Source of the DNA: Candidatus Pelagibacter sp.
GTDB lineage: Bacteria > Pseudomonadota > Alphaproteobacteria > Pelagibacterales > Pelagibacteraceae
Direction: 5' to 3'
NCBI GenBank assembly: GCA_028222445.1
Contig: JAOISU010000009.1
Span: 1-29,305, forward strand
DNA: 29,305 nt
Made by a program: the position numbers and the translations under genes
The notes under the pieces: generated by a model
Database searches by the model: none
Told to the model about the DNA's origin: nothing
The model's input: only the letters and a program-made list of their open reading frames with translations
In this document: one piece after another, positions 8,636 to 16,913 of the stretch
Layout: every line of letters begins with the position of its first letter
Position numbering within the stretch: the stretch's first letter is position 1

Positions 8636-9683
8636 TACCAAACCCTAGTTTGAATTTATTTTTATGATTTGTTATAAACAATACTTTAAATAATTTTCCC
8701 ATTTGTTTTTCATCAATTAATCTTTGAATTCTAAAATAAATATCAGCCTTTTCACTAAATTGCATATTCTTAGAGATAATTTCAGCTCGCTCCATTATTC
8801 CAAGCTTTGTTAGAAAATGTTTTTGTGTGGTCATTAAAGAATTAAAAGTGCCAAATCTTTTCAGCATTTTAATGATCAAATCAAAGTTTGGGTTATAAGT
8901 AATATCTGAATTTCCAAATTCATCGAGAACACCACAGTACTTATGTTTTGATACTGCTTGAAGTGTATTTTTTATTTTTTTATCAACATAAGCATAGTCA
9001 ATTATTAATACCCCACCATTATTTTTTTTAATTTTATTGGTTATATTTTTTAAATAATCATCAGCTTGAGGTGAATATTCAATAAAAGTTTGTTTATCTG
9101 AAATCTTAAATTTAATTTTTTTTTCAAACTTCTCTATATCAAGTGGTATATCCAAATATTCTTTGTGTGTATTATCTATAAATTTTACATATCTTTCGTG
9201 CCATTTTTTCTCTTTTTTAATAAATTGCTTAATTGGCAATGCATCAAAAAATTCATTTGCTAGAAAAATACAAGGCAGATTATTCAATTGATCTAAATTA
9301 TTTAGCCATCTAATTTTATTATTATTGATAATATTTTTTTGAATTTTTCTAAGTAATTTACTTCTTTCCAATATATTAATTTTACAAGCACTAAAAAATT
9401 TTGGAAATTTTGAAAATGTTTTATTTAATACCCTCATCATTTCACCGTTACCAGCACCTAGCTCTATTAAATTAAATTTTTTTGGACAACCTAGATTTTC
9501 CCAAAACGAAATTACCCAAATTGCCAGCATTTCAGAAAATAATACAGATATATTGGGTGCAGTAATAAAGTCACCACTTTTTCCAAATGGAACTTTTTTA
9601 ACATAATATCCAAATTTTTTATTATAGAGAGACTCCTCTATATATTCATCTAGAGTAATCTTATCACCATTTTTAATTTTCAT
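8628..9683 (-). CDS. SAM-dependent methyltransferase, MidA/NDUFAF7 family
   Basis: The protein belongs to the COG1565/DUF185 group. Its human member NDUFAF7 dimethylates an arginine of complex I subunit NDUFS2 during assembly; bacterial roles are less settled. The N-terminal block TLDEYIEESLYNKKFGYY followed by GDFITAPNIS is the family signature. The SAM-binding motif I is LIELGAGNGEMM (about residues 72-83), followed by motif II acidic residues near INILERS. Length 351 fits the family. It overlaps lgt upstream by 11 bp and the broken pgeF downstream by 8 bp. The lgt-midA-pgeF order recurs in alphaproteobacteria from general knowledge. Substrate here is not shown by the sequence. Confidence 0.88.
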   Translation of the reverse strand: MKIKNGDKITLDEYIEESLYNKKFGYYVKKVPFGKSGDFITAPNISVLFSEMLAIWVISFWENLGCPKKFNLIELGAGNGEMMRVLNKTFSKFPKFFSACKINILERSKLLRKIQKNIINNNKIRWLNNLDQLNNLPCIFLANEFFDALPIKQFIKKEKKWHERYVKFIDNTHKEYLDIPLDIEKFEKKIKFKISDKQTFIEYSPQADDYLKNITNKIKKNNGGVLIIDYAYVDKKIKNTLQAVSKHKYCGVLDEFGNSDITYNPNFDLIIKMLKRFGTFNSLMTTQKHFLTKLGIMERAEIISKNMQFSEKADIYFRIQRLIDEKQMGKLFKVLFITNHKNKFKLGFGND

Positions 9684-10446
9684 TTTTTTTTAAATAAAAT
9701 AGAAGCACTCCAATAACAAAAAACAGAAGGCTTATGATTTGACCTAAAGTTGAGTTCAAAAATAGAAATCCAATTTGTGGGTCTGGCACTCTGAAAAACT
9801 CTAAAGAATATCTAAACAAAGAATAAAAAATTAAGAATAAAGCAGAAAGTTTTCCAGGCGTTGCAATATATTTTCGTCTAAAAAGATAATTTAGTATAAA
9901 GAAAAGAATAATACCTTCAAAAAAAGCTTCATAAATTTGAGAAGGATGTCTTTTGATATTATCTATTAATACAAATTGAACACCCCAAGGCAAATCTGTA
10001 GCTCTTCCATAAAGTTCAGAATTTATAAAGTTTGCAACTCTACCAAAAAAAATACCAATAGGAGCTGATAGTGCAACTAAATCTAAAAAGATAAATGAAT
10101 TAATTTTATGTTTTTTTCCAAATATTACACAGGATAGAATAACTCCAATTAAACCACCATGAAATGACATCCCACCATTCCATACCATTAGAATTTCTAA
10201 TGGATTGTTTATATAATATGAGAAGTTGTAGAATAGGGCATAACCAATTCTTCCACCTAAAATTATACCAATGATTAAATAGGTAATAAAGTCATCAAAT
10301 ATATCAAGTACAATGGGATCTTTAATTAATTTTTTTTTACAATAAATCCAACCAAGCACTATTCCAAAAATATAGGCCAAAGAATACCACCTAATTTCTA
10401 GTAAAAAAACTTCAAAGGCAACTGGGTCAAAATTATTAATAAACAT
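9673..10446 (-). CDS. lgt: Prolipoprotein diacylglyceryl transferase
   Basis: Lgt is an inner-membrane enzyme that moves diacylglycerol from phosphatidylglycerol to the lipobox Cys of prolipoproteins. Seven hydrophobic segments can be traced over 257 residues. Conserved blocks are the N-terminal RWYSLAYIFG, the GGRIGYALFYN motif, MSFHGGLIGV with the essential His, the Lgt signature GRVANFINSELYGR, and RHPSQIYEA. It heads the leftward run and is divergent from the ubiK-like gene; the 46 bp between them hold only AT-rich sequence, with a small inverted repeat TACTT-ATA-AAGTA. Confidence 0.97.
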   Translation of the reverse strand: MFINNFDPVAFEVFLLEIRWYSLAYIFGIVLGWIYCKKKLIKDPIVLDIFDDFITYLIIGIILGGRIGYALFYNFSYYINNPLEILMVWNGGMSFHGGLIGVILSCVIFGKKHKINSFIFLDLVALSAPIGIFFGRVANFINSELYGRATDLPWGVQFVLIDNIKRHPSQIYEAFFEGIILFFILNYLFRRKYIATPGKLSALFLIFYSLFRYSLEFFRVPDPQIGFLFLNSTLGQIISLLFFVIGVLLFYLKKNEN

Positions 10447-10492
10447 TTTTTAAAAACTACTTATAAAGTATATTAATTTTATAAATGAATAT

Positions 10493-10747
10493 ATGACAAA
10501 ATCTAAATTTGTAATTGATAAATTAGCTAAGCTATTTGAGCAAGGTCTTATTTCTTATAAAGATTTAAGTTCTGAAATTATAAATGTTTTAAAATCAAAG
10601 AGAGATGAAATAGTTTTTAAAATGAAGCTAGTCAGTAAAGAGGAAACTGATATTTTAATTAAAAGAGTAGAAAATCTTGAAAAAAAATTAGAAAAACTAG
10701 AAAAAAATAATTTAAAAAAGAAAGCTACAAAGGTAAAAAAACCTTAA
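10493..10747 (+). CDS. ubiK: UbiK-like/BMFP-domain coiled-coil protein
   Basis: This 84-residue protein has the membrane-fusogenic BMFP (YqiC/DUF526) layout: an N-terminal amphipathic helix, a middle KRDEIVFKMKLVSKEETDIL segment matching the family's L-(D/K)-LV-(S/T)-x-EE-(F/D) motif, and a C-terminal coiled coil with Leu every seven residues (about 50-72), ending in a Lys-rich tail. In E. coli and Salmonella UbiK helps the ubiquinone biosynthesis complex; that role here is by family only. The last 23 bp overlap the opposing histidine kinase gene. The family name is likely; the exact function is less sure. Confidence 0.75.
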   Translation: MTKSKFVIDKLAKLFEQGLISYKDLSSEIINVLKSKRDEIVFKMKLVSKEETDILIKRVENLEKKLEKLEKNNLKKKATKVKKP

Positions 10748-12044
10748 CTCTCAAGCCATTCAAGTGAGATTTTTCTAGTATAATATTTCCACCATGAGAC
10801 TTAATGATATCTGATGTTATGGCTAACCCAAGACCTACGCTTGATTTAGAGTCAGCTCTTCCCTTGTCTATTTTGTAGAAGGGTTTAAATACATTTTGAT
10901 ATTCATTTTTAGGAATACCAATCCCATCATCATCTAAAGTAATTGTAATATTATTATTTTTTTTATTTAATTGTATTTCAATTTTTTTGGCATATTTAAT
11001 TGAATTATCAATAAGATTATTAATAGATCTCTTAATTAAATTCTTTCGACCACTCATGTAGATTCTTGGTATTATTTTATTTGATATGTCTTTATTATTA
11101 TATTTTTTAATTATATCTTCTATTAATTCTGAAATATCAAAAGTCTCATCTTTTTCTACAAAAGTTGAACTTGTAAATTGTAAATATTCGTTTAACATTT
11201 TTTCCATCTCATCAATATCTGCAGACATTTTTTTTGATAGATTTTTATCTTCAATAAAGGAGAGTTGTAATTTTAATCTTGTTAATGGTGTTCTCAAATC
11301 ATGACTTATTCCAGATAACATTTCCGATCTTTGATTAAGGTGTCTCATAATTCTTTTTCGCATTTTGTCAAACTCTAGACCTGCTTGTCTGATTTCCATT
11401 GCACCAGAAGGTCTATACTCATCAACTTTTTCACCTCTTCCAAATTTCTCAGCAGCTTTTGCAAGATTTACAATAGGGCGAGTTTGATTTTTTAGAAATA
11501 TTATAGCTATAGTTATCATCAGCAATGCTGGAAGGGTTATCCATAATCCAAACAATCTGGCGGATGTGCTGGTTACCCTGTCCTTTGGAATAAAAAATTC
11601 AAAATAACCATCATTATGTTTAATATTTATATGAATGAGCTCTTTATATGTTGTTGTATCAAACCAATAATTATTAGTTCCAATATTTGATTTTAATTCT
11701 CTTCTTAATGTTCGATCTATTGGACTAAACCACCTTTGTTTTTCCGGTAATTCAAATGAATCATCTGTTTTAAACTCAACGTTAAGATCTAGGTAAATTG
11801 AAAAAAGACCTGACAAATCATTATTATTATATTTACCATTGTCATAGGCTACGATGAAAGTTTTCATTTCACCTACAAGTGCTCGTGTCATTCCTTTATT
11901 TGTTTTAATCCACAGACTATCAAAGAAAACAATGGTGATAACCAATTGCAAAACTATTATTGGAACTGCAACAATTAGTAATGCACGGTAAAATAGTCTA
12001 CGAGGTAATAAATTTTTAATAAAGCTACTCAATCCATAAGACAT
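10725..12044 (-). CDS. envZ: Sensor histidine kinase, EnvZ type
   Basis: An inner-membrane kinase paired with the OmpR-type regulator encoded just upstream. Numbering is from ATG 12044 (439 residues). A first membrane helix lies at about 20-43, a periplasmic domain of roughly 120 residues at about 44-165, a second helix at about 166-184, a HAMP linker near the RP of TRPIVNLAKAAEKFGRG, and the HisKA box SGISHDLRTPLTRL with the phosphorylated H248. The HATPase domain shows the N box NLIDNSIKYA, G1 DDDGIGIP and G2 GLGLAI. ATG 12044 is chosen over an in-frame GTG at 12053 because AAGAGG lies eight bases before the ATG, while it abuts the GTG. It overlaps the regulator by 20 bp and the opposing ubiK-like gene by 23 bp. 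The periplasmic signal is unknown. Confidence 0.9.
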   Translation of the reverse strand: MSYGLSSFIKNLLPRRLFYRALLIVAVPIIVLQLVITIVFFDSLWIKTNKGMTRALVGEMKTFIVAYDNGKYNNNDLSGLFSIYLDLNVEFKTDDSFELPEKQRWFSPIDRTLRRELKSNIGTNNYWFDTTTYKELIHINIKHNDGYFEFFIPKDRVTSTSARLFGLWITLPALLMITIAIIFLKNQTRPIVNLAKAAEKFGRGEKVDEYRPSGAMEIRQAGLEFDKMRKRIMRHLNQRSEMLSGISHDLRTPLTRLKLQLSFIEDKNLSKKMSADIDEMEKMLNEYLQFTSSTFVEKDETFDISELIEDIIKKYNNKDISNKIIPRIYMSGRKNLIKRSINNLIDNSIKYAKKIEIQLNKKNNNITITLDDDGIGIPKNEYQNVFKPFYKIDKGRADSKSSVGLGLAITSDIIKSHGGNIILEKSHLNGLRVKVFLPL

Positions 12045-12702
12045 AGCCAGCACCTCTTAAAGTTTGCAAATATTTTGGATTTTTTGGATCAAGTTCAATT
12101 TTCTTTCTTAGTCTTGTAATTATAACATCAATTGATCTCTCTTTGTCTAAATCAATTAGTTTACCAATACTTTCTCTTGAAAAAGTTTTTCCAGGGTTAT
12201 TAATCATTTTTTCTAAGATAATTTTTTCAGTATTGTTAATTTTAAATTCACTATCATTTTTAATGATTAGCAATTTATTTAAATCTATTTTTATATTATC
12301 AAAAGTTATAATTCTCTTTAAATCATTTTTTTTTGTTTTATTTAGTATATTCTTTATTCTTAATACTAGTTCTTTAGGCTCAAAAGGTTTTGGCAAATAA
12401 TCATCTGCACCTATTTCTAATCCACTAACTCTATCCTCAGTTTCTCCTTTGGCAGTTAAAAGAATGATTGGTGTATCAATATTTGATTTATTTTCCATTA
12501 TAAAATCTAAACCACTTTTTCCAGGCATCATCACATCAAGAATGATCAAATCAAATTTTACTATTAATATTTTTTCTTTAGCATTTTCAGCACTATTAGC
12601 AGTCGTAACTAAAAAATTATTTTCATTTAAAAATTTTTTTATTAATGATCTTATTCCATCATCATCATCAACTACTAAGATATGGGCTATAAAATCATTC
12701 AT
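12025..12702 (-). CDS. ompR: Response regulator, OmpR/PhoB family
   Basis: A two-domain DNA-binding regulator phosphorylated by the adjacent kinase. The receiver domain (about 5-120) has the acidic pocket VDDDDG (residues 11-16), the phosphoacceptor D56 in LIILDVMMPGKSG, the conserved T83 and the K105 of LPKPFEPKEL. The winged-helix effector domain (about 130-223) includes SRESIGKLIDLDKERSIDVIITRLRKKIE and ends LRGAGYVLWIE, the usual OmpR-family end. Its ATG overlaps the marR stop by 8 bp (ATGAATGA), and its own end overlaps the kinase start, so the three genes are coupled. Whether the targets are porins, as for E. coli OmpR, cannot be read here. Confidence 0.93.
   Translation of the reverse strand: MNDFIAHILVVDDDDGIRSLIKKFLNENNFLVTTANSAENAKEKILIVKFDLIILDVMMPGKSGLDFIMENKSNIDTPIILLTAKGETEDRVSGLEIGADDYLPKPFEPKELVLRIKNILNKTKKNDLKRIITFDNIKIDLNKLLIIKNDSEFKINNTEKIILEKMINNPGKTFSRESIGKLIDLDKERSIDVIITRLRKKIELDPKNPKYLQTLRGAGYVLWIE
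12053..12058 (-). promoter_or_regulatory. Shine-Dalgarno sequence that fixes the kinase start
   Basis: AAGAGG on the minus strand, eight bases before ATG 12044. It lies inside the coding end of the response regulator. Most genes in this window have no such motif, so its position argues for ATG 12044 and against GTG 12053. Confidence 0.6.
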
Positions 12703-13132
12703 TAATTATTTTTTTTAGTACATTATCAAAATTAATAACTTGCTCTGAACTTGAGTTTAGAAGAGCATTATAAATTCGCTTTTTTTGAGTGGAGAATATG
12801 TCATTAAAAATTTTTTCTCCTTTATCATTTAAAAAAATATGTTTTACCCTTGTATCCTGCTGATCTTTTTCAAAAAAAACAACTTCTAGTTTGATCAAAT
12901 CTTTTAAAACACGATTTAAACTTTGTTTAGTAATGTTAAGTTTTTTTAGTAGTTCTGAAATTGTAATACCTCGATACATAGAAAGAATGTGTAAAACCTT
13001 ATGATGCGCTATCCCAATTGAGTACTTATCCAAGGTTTTTTTGGAGTCTGCAAAGATTTCTCTATAGCTTGTAAATAACTTCTCTATTAACTCTTTAAGT
13101 TGATCATCTTTTAAATATAAAAGTTCTTTCAT
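12695..13132 (-). CDS. MarR-family transcriptional regulator
   Basis: A 145-residue winged-helix protein of the MarR family, normally a dimer binding palindromic operators, often near its own gene. The helix-turn-helix is visible at about residues 56-78 (ITISELLKKLNITKQSLNRVLKDL), followed by the beta wing VVFFEKDQQDTRVKHIFLNDKGEKIF (DxRxKxxxLTxxG-like motif, about 85-108). N- and C-terminal helices for dimerisation flank it. It is the first gene of a coupled operon with an OmpR-type regulator and an EnvZ-type kinase, and is divergent from ilvE across 72 bp. The ligand is unknown. Autoregulation is likely by family habit. Confidence 0.9.
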   Translation of the reverse strand: MKELLYLKDDQLKELIEKLFTSYREIFADSKKTLDKYSIGIAHHKVLHILSMYRGITISELLKKLNITKQSLNRVLKDLIKLEVVFFEKDQQDTRVKHIFLNDKGEKIFNDIFSTQKKRIYNALLNSSSEQVINFDNVLKKIINE

Positions 13133-13147
13133 TATTGGTAAGTTATA

Positions 13148-13176
13148 TTGACATATTATAGATACAAAGATAATTT
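13148..13176 (+). promoter_or_regulatory. Candidate promoter of ilvE
   Basis: A perfect TTGACA (-35) at 13148-13153 is followed by GATAAT at 13169-13174 (15-bp spacer, five of six matches) or TAATTT at 13171-13176 (17-bp spacer, weaker). The ilvE ATG follows at 13205. The -35 and spacer overlap the perfect -10 of the divergent marR promoter candidate, so polymerase on one would block the other. Confidence 0.4.
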
Positions 13177-13182
13177 TGAAAA
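13155..13182 (-). promoter_or_regulatory. Candidate promoter of the marR-ompR-envZ operon
   Basis: On the minus strand TATAAT (13155-13160) is a perfect -10 box, with TTTTCA (13177-13182, four of six matches) 16 bp upstream as a weak -35. It overlaps the ilvE promoter candidate on the other strand. Confidence 0.4.
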
Positions 13183-13204
13183 ATAATTAAAAAAAATTTC
13201 ACAC

Positions 13205-14077
13205 ATGATACCCTACGACAAAAGATCTGGTAAAATTTGGTATAATAATGAGCTTGTTGATTGGGCTGATGCTAAAATTCATATACTAAATCATGGTCTT
13301 CATTATGCCAGCTGCGTTTTTGAAGGTGAAAGAGTATATGATAGTAAGATTTTTAAATTAGAGGAACACACTTCAAGACTTTTTTATTCAGCAAAACGAA
13401 TGGGAATTACAATTCCATACTCTGAAAAAGATATAAACCAAGCATCTAATGAAATCATTTCAGTACAAAAAATTGAAAATGGGTATGTAAGACCAATGAT
13501 TTGGAGAGGTAGTGAGATGATGGCAATTTCTGCTCAACAAACAAAAATACATGTTGCAATAGCTACTTGGGAATGGGGCTCTTATTTTGATCCTAAATTA
13601 AAAATAAATGGAATTAGGTTAAATATTTCAAACTGGAGAAGACCCGCTCCAAATACAATACCTTGGGACACTAAAGCCTCAGGATTGTATATGATTTGTA
13701 CTTTATCCAAGCATGAGGCGGAGCAACAAGGATACACGGATTCTCTAATGTTAGATCATGCAGGCAATGTGGCAGAAGCTACTGGAGCAAATATATTTTT
13801 TAAAGATAATAACAATGAATTGCATACTCCAATCCCAGATTCCTTTTTAGATGGAATTACAAGAAGAACAGTTATTGATATTGCAAAATCAAAAGGGATT
13901 AAGATCCATGAGAGAAAGATTAAACCTGAAGAGCTAAAAGATTTTGTTGGTTGTTTTTTAACTGGAACAGCAGCAGAGGTTACGCCTGTATCTTGTATAG
14001 CTGATAATGAATTTAAAGTCTGTGAAACTATAATTGATTTAAATGAAAGCTATCAAGCTTTAGTAAGAAGCAATTAA
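13205..14077 (+). CDS. ilvE: Branched-chain amino acid aminotransferase
   Basis: A fold-type IV PLP enzyme interconverting Leu, Ile and Val with their 2-oxo acids, using glutamate/2-oxoglutarate. The N-terminal block WADAKIHILNHGLHYASCVFEGERVY is the class IV signature. The PLP lysine is K157 in TKASGLYMI, matching K159 of E. coli IlvE, and E193 in GNVAEATGANIFF holds the pyridine nitrogen. The C-terminal GCFLTGTAAEVTPV binds phosphate. Length 290 fits the short alphaproteobacterial form. D-amino acid aminotransferase and aminodeoxychorismate lyase share the fold, but the length and motifs favour IlvE. It ends one base before the opposing pgsA stop. Confidence 0.93.
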   Translation: MIPYDKRSGKIWYNNELVDWADAKIHILNHGLHYASCVFEGERVYDSKIFKLEEHTSRLFYSAKRMGITIPYSEKDINQASNEIISVQKIENGYVRPMIWRGSEMMAISAQQTKIHVAIATWEWGSYFDPKLKINGIRLNISNWRRPAPNTIPWDTKASGLYMICTLSKHEAEQQGYTDSLMLDHAGNVAEATGANIFFKDNNNELHTPIPDSFLDGITRRTVIDIAKSKGIKIHERKIKPEELKDFVGCFLTGTAAEVTPVSCIADNEFKVCETIIDLNESYQALVRSN

Positions 14078-14078
14078 A

Positions 14079-14663
14079 TTAATTTTTACTGTCTTCAGAC
14101 ATTGCATGATCAATACCTTTTCTTAAATACTCATAACCAGTATATAAAGTCAAAAAAGCAGAAAGCCAAAGCAAGATTATTCCAATAGTTTGTGCATTAT
14201 AGTCTTGGAAGTTCAAAATTTTATTTCCAGTTTCACCAGTTAATAAAAGTGCTATAGCAACCATCTGTAAAAAAGTTTTTAATTTTGCTAAATTAGATAC
14301 AGGCAGTCTGATTTTACCTTTTGCTAAAAATTCTCTTAAACCTGAAATCAGAATCTCTCTTGTTAATATGATAATTGCAGCAATAACTTCGTAATGTTTA
14401 ATTGTCCCACTCATCACAAGTAATATTAATGCTGTGGCAACAATAATTTTATCAGCAATAGGGTCTAACAATTCACCTAATTTAGATTCTTCACCCAACA
14501 TTCTTGCAAGCATTCCATCTAAAAAATCTGTAAATGAAGCAATTAAAAACAAAGCAAAAGCAGTTAAGTCACCATAAAAACCTGGTAAGTAAAATGCTAG
14601 AACAAAAAAAGGAACAATTATTATTCTGCCGATAGTTAAAATGTTTGGAATTTTTTTAAGCAT
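14079..14663 (-). CDS. pgsA: CDP-diacylglycerol-glycerol-3-phosphate 3-phosphatidyltransferase
   Basis: PgsA makes phosphatidylglycerol phosphate, the committed step towards phosphatidylglycerol and cardiolipin, at the inner membrane. The CDP-alcohol phosphatidyltransferase motif DGx2ARx8Gx3Dx3D is complete, beginning at DGMLAR (about residue 48). Several hydrophobic helices cover its 194 residues, and the N-terminus (MLKKIPNILTIGRI) is that of the family. It follows uvrC by 2 bp, so it is the last gene of the uvrB run; uvrC-pgsA adjacency is widespread in proteobacteria. Confidence 0.96.
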   Translation of the reverse strand: MLKKIPNILTIGRIIIVPFFVLAFYLPGFYGDLTAFALFLIASFTDFLDGMLARMLGEESKLGELLDPIADKIIVATALILLVMSGTIKHYEVIAAIIILTREILISGLREFLAKGKIRLPVSNLAKLKTFLQMVAIALLLTGETGNKILNFQDYNAQTIGIILLWLSAFLTLYTGYEYLRKGIDHAMSEDSKN

Positions 14664-14665
14664 AA

Positions 14666-16501
14666 TTATTCGTGAAAAAAGTTATATATCTTTTTTGCCA
14701 CTTTTTCCTCAACACCTTCTACTGATTTTATTTCATCAAAACTAGCTGATTCAACTGCTCGAGCTGAACCAAAATGGTTTAATAATGCTCTTTTTCTAAT
14801 AGATCCAATACCATCAATTTGGTCTAAAAGTGATTTTGTAATGCCTTTTGCTCTTTTAGCCCGATGAGAAGTAATAGCAAATCTATGAGCCTCATCACGA
14901 AGCCTTTGTAAAAAGAATAGGGTAGGATCATTTTTATCAAATTTAAATGTTTTTCCATTATAGAAAAAAGTTTCATCACCACTATTTCTTAATTTACCTT
15001 TAGCAATAGCAATCATTGGAAGGTCATGTAAACCAAACTCGTCTAGCACTTCTTTGGCAGTTGAGTATTGACCTTTACCACCGTCAATTAATATCAAATC
15101 TGGTAGAGTTAAATAGTTCCCCTTTTCTAACATTGCTCTTTTAAATCTCCTTGAAAGAACCTCTTTCAACATAGCAAAGTCATCCTGTTCAGAACCTTTT
15201 GTTTTAATATCGAACTTTCTATACCTTTTTTTCACAAACCCTTCATTTCCAAAAGTAATCATTGCCCCAACACTATTTGCACCTGAAATATGACTGTTAT
15301 CATAAACCTCAACAAGGTTTAGATTATTTTTAAGTTCAAATTTTTTAACAACACCATCAAACAAATCTTTATTGTTATTTGTTTCATAAATTTTTCTACT
15401 AAGTGACTCTTTGGCATTTTTTTCAGCCATGGCAATTACTTTAGCTTTAGATCCTTTTTTTGCTATATTAATTGAAATAGTACTTCCTTCTTTTTTACTT
15501 AAAGTTTCTTCAATTAGTTTTTTATCGTTGATATCACTATTAATGATTATTAATTTTGGAACACTTTTATTTTCATAGAACTGCATTAAGAAAGACGACA
15601 TTATTTCAGAAATTTCTTGATCCGAGTCATGTTTTGGAAAATAGGCTTGGTTACCCCAATTTTGTTTTGATCTATAAAAAAATACTTGAATACAAGTTTT
15701 ACCAGATTCTTTGTACGCTGCGATTACATCTGCATCTACCAGATTTGCTTCATTAATCCTTTGAGATGATTGAATTATATTTAAAGATTTTATTCTATCT
15801 CTAAAAATAGAAGCTCGTTCAAAATCAAGTTTCTCACTAGCTTCCTCCATTTGCTTAGATAGGTTTTTCTGTATGTCTCTTGATTTACCAGACACAAATT
15901 GAATTGCTTGATCTACTGATTTTTTATAGTCATCTCTACTTATGTAATCAACACAAGGACCAGAACATCTTTTTATTTGATAAAGTATACAAGGTCTTTT
16001 CCTATTCTTGAAAGTTCCATCATCACAAACTCTTATTTGGAAAATTTTTTGCAACATTTTTATGGTCCAATTAGCAGTTCCCGCAGAAGCAAATGGCCCA
16101 AAGTAAAAACCTTCTTTGTCTTTTTTTCCTCTATGTTTTGTAACTTGAGCCCACTTATCTTTATTGCTGATAAAAATAAAAGGAAAAGATTTGTCATCTT
16201 TAAGTAAAATATTGAATTTAGGCTTATATTTTTTGATTAAATTAGCCTCTAAAAGTAGAGCCTCACTTTCATTTGCTGTAGTAGTGATTTCTAATTTAAA
16301 TGTTTGTGACAACATTCTCTCTGTTCTAATGATATGATTTTTTTCTGATACATAGCTCTTTAATCTATTGGGTAAATTTTTTGCTTTTCCTACATATAAA
16401 ATGTCATCTTTATGATTTAACATTCTATAAACTCCAGGGCTTTTAGGAATTAATGGGAGCTCTTTTCTGATTACGTCTTTACCTAATTCAGAGCTTTTCA
16501 T
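14666..16501 (-). CDS. uvrC: Excinuclease ABC subunit C
   Basis: UvrC makes both incisions in nucleotide excision repair after UvrB is loaded on damage. The ATG at 16501 (611 residues) is preferred to an in-frame TTG at 16531, which would add ten residues of no known domain. The N-terminal GIY-YIG nuclease has SPGVYRML and [22 protein letters not shown] motif (LEFxRA-like, [15 protein letters not shown]) for UvrB contact lies near residue 200. The RNase-H-like second nuclease includes [17 protein letters not shown] and [10 protein letters not shown]. The C-terminal tandem helix-hairpin-helix has [17 protein letters not shown] and [13 protein letters not shown]. The start overlaps folB by 14 bp. 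Confidence 0.97.
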   Translation of the reverse strand: MKSSELGKDVIRKELPLIPKSPGVYRMLNHKDDILYVGKAKNLPNRLKSYVSEKNHIIRTERMLSQTFKLEITTTANESEALLLEANLIKKYKPKFNILLKDDKSFPFIFISNKDKWAQVTKHRGKKDKEGFYFGPFASAGTANWTIKMLQKIFQIRVCDDGTFKNRKRPCILYQIKRCSGPCVDYISRDDYKKSVDQAIQFVSGKSRDIQKNLSKQMEEASEKLDFERASIFRDRIKSLNIIQSSQRINEANLVDADVIAAYKESGKTCIQVFFYRSKQNWGNQAYFPKHDSDQEISEIMSSFLMQFYENKSVPKLIIINSDINDKKLIEETLSKKEGSTISINIAKKGSKAKVIAMAEKNAKESLSRKIYETNNNKDLFDGVVKKFELKNNLNLVEVYDNSHISGANSVGAMITFGNEGFVKKRYRKFDIKTKGSEQDDFAMLKEVLSRRFKRAMLEKGNYLTLPDLILIDGGKGQYSTAKEVLDEFGLHDLPMIAIAKGKLRNSGDETFFYNGKTFKFDKNDPTLFFLQRLRDEAHRFAITSHRAKRAKGITKSLLDQIDGIGSIRKRALLNHFGSARAVESASFDEIKSVEGVEEKVAKKIYNFFHE

Positions 16502-16913
16502 GACTTCTTTTTTTGGTAATTTGGATACCAACAGAGGCGCATTCTTTTATAATTTCTAGTTTTTCAATTTGAAGCATGATTTTTCCAATTCTTTTATCTT
16601 TAAATAATACATCAAATACATCTTCAGCCAATGTTTCTAAAAAATTGTAATGTTTATTTTTAACAAGTTTTTTAATCAATTTTACAACCTGACCATAATT
16701 TACAATTGACTTAATATCCTTGTCATTTGTTGGTTTTCTGTCCTCATAGTCAATTTCAAGGCAAAATTTTACTTTTTGTGATTTTTCTTTTTCAAAATCA
16801 TAATATCCAAGCTTTAAATCTAAAGTTAGCTCTTTAATTAAAATTTTTTTTTCGTAATTAAATAAGTTTTTTGTTTTATCTAGTTTAATAATTCTAAAGT
16901 TATTTTTTTTCAT
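16488..16913 (-). CDS. folB: Dihydroneopterin aldolase
   Basis: FolB splits 7,8-dihydroneopterin to 6-hydroxymethyl-7,8-dihydropterin and glycolaldehyde in folate synthesis. The ATG at 16913 is chosen because it overlaps the TGA of the upstream SDR gene (ATGA); an in-frame TTG at 16943 would give ten more residues. After about 20 unusual N-terminal residues the domain starts at [25 protein letters not shown], followed by [14 protein letters not shown], the conserved [11 protein letters not shown], and the C-terminal [19 protein letters not shown] with the catalytic-type Lys. 141 residues fit the family. The N-terminal stretch before the aldolase core is somewhat long. A dihydroneopterin-triphosphate epimerase (FolX) shares the fold, but the operon favours FolB. 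Confidence 0.88.
   Translation of the reverse strand: MKKNNFRIIKLDKTKNLFNYEKKILIKELTLDLKLGYYDFEKEKSQKVKFCLEIDYEDRKPTNDKDIKSIVNYGQVVKLIKKLVKNKHYNFLETLAEDVFDVLFKDKRIGKIMLQIEKLEIIKECASVGIQITKKRSHEKL

Noticed and set aside
10725..12053. GTG start at 12053 for the sensor kinase
   Set aside because: AAGAGG would touch the GTG with no spacing, but is ideally spaced (8 bases) from ATG 12044.
14666..16531. TTG start at 16531 for uvrC and TTG start at 16943 for folB
   Set aside because: Both add ten residues outside the family domains; the ATGs at 16501 and 16913 give compact overlaps (14 bp, and ATGA) as elsewhere in the window.
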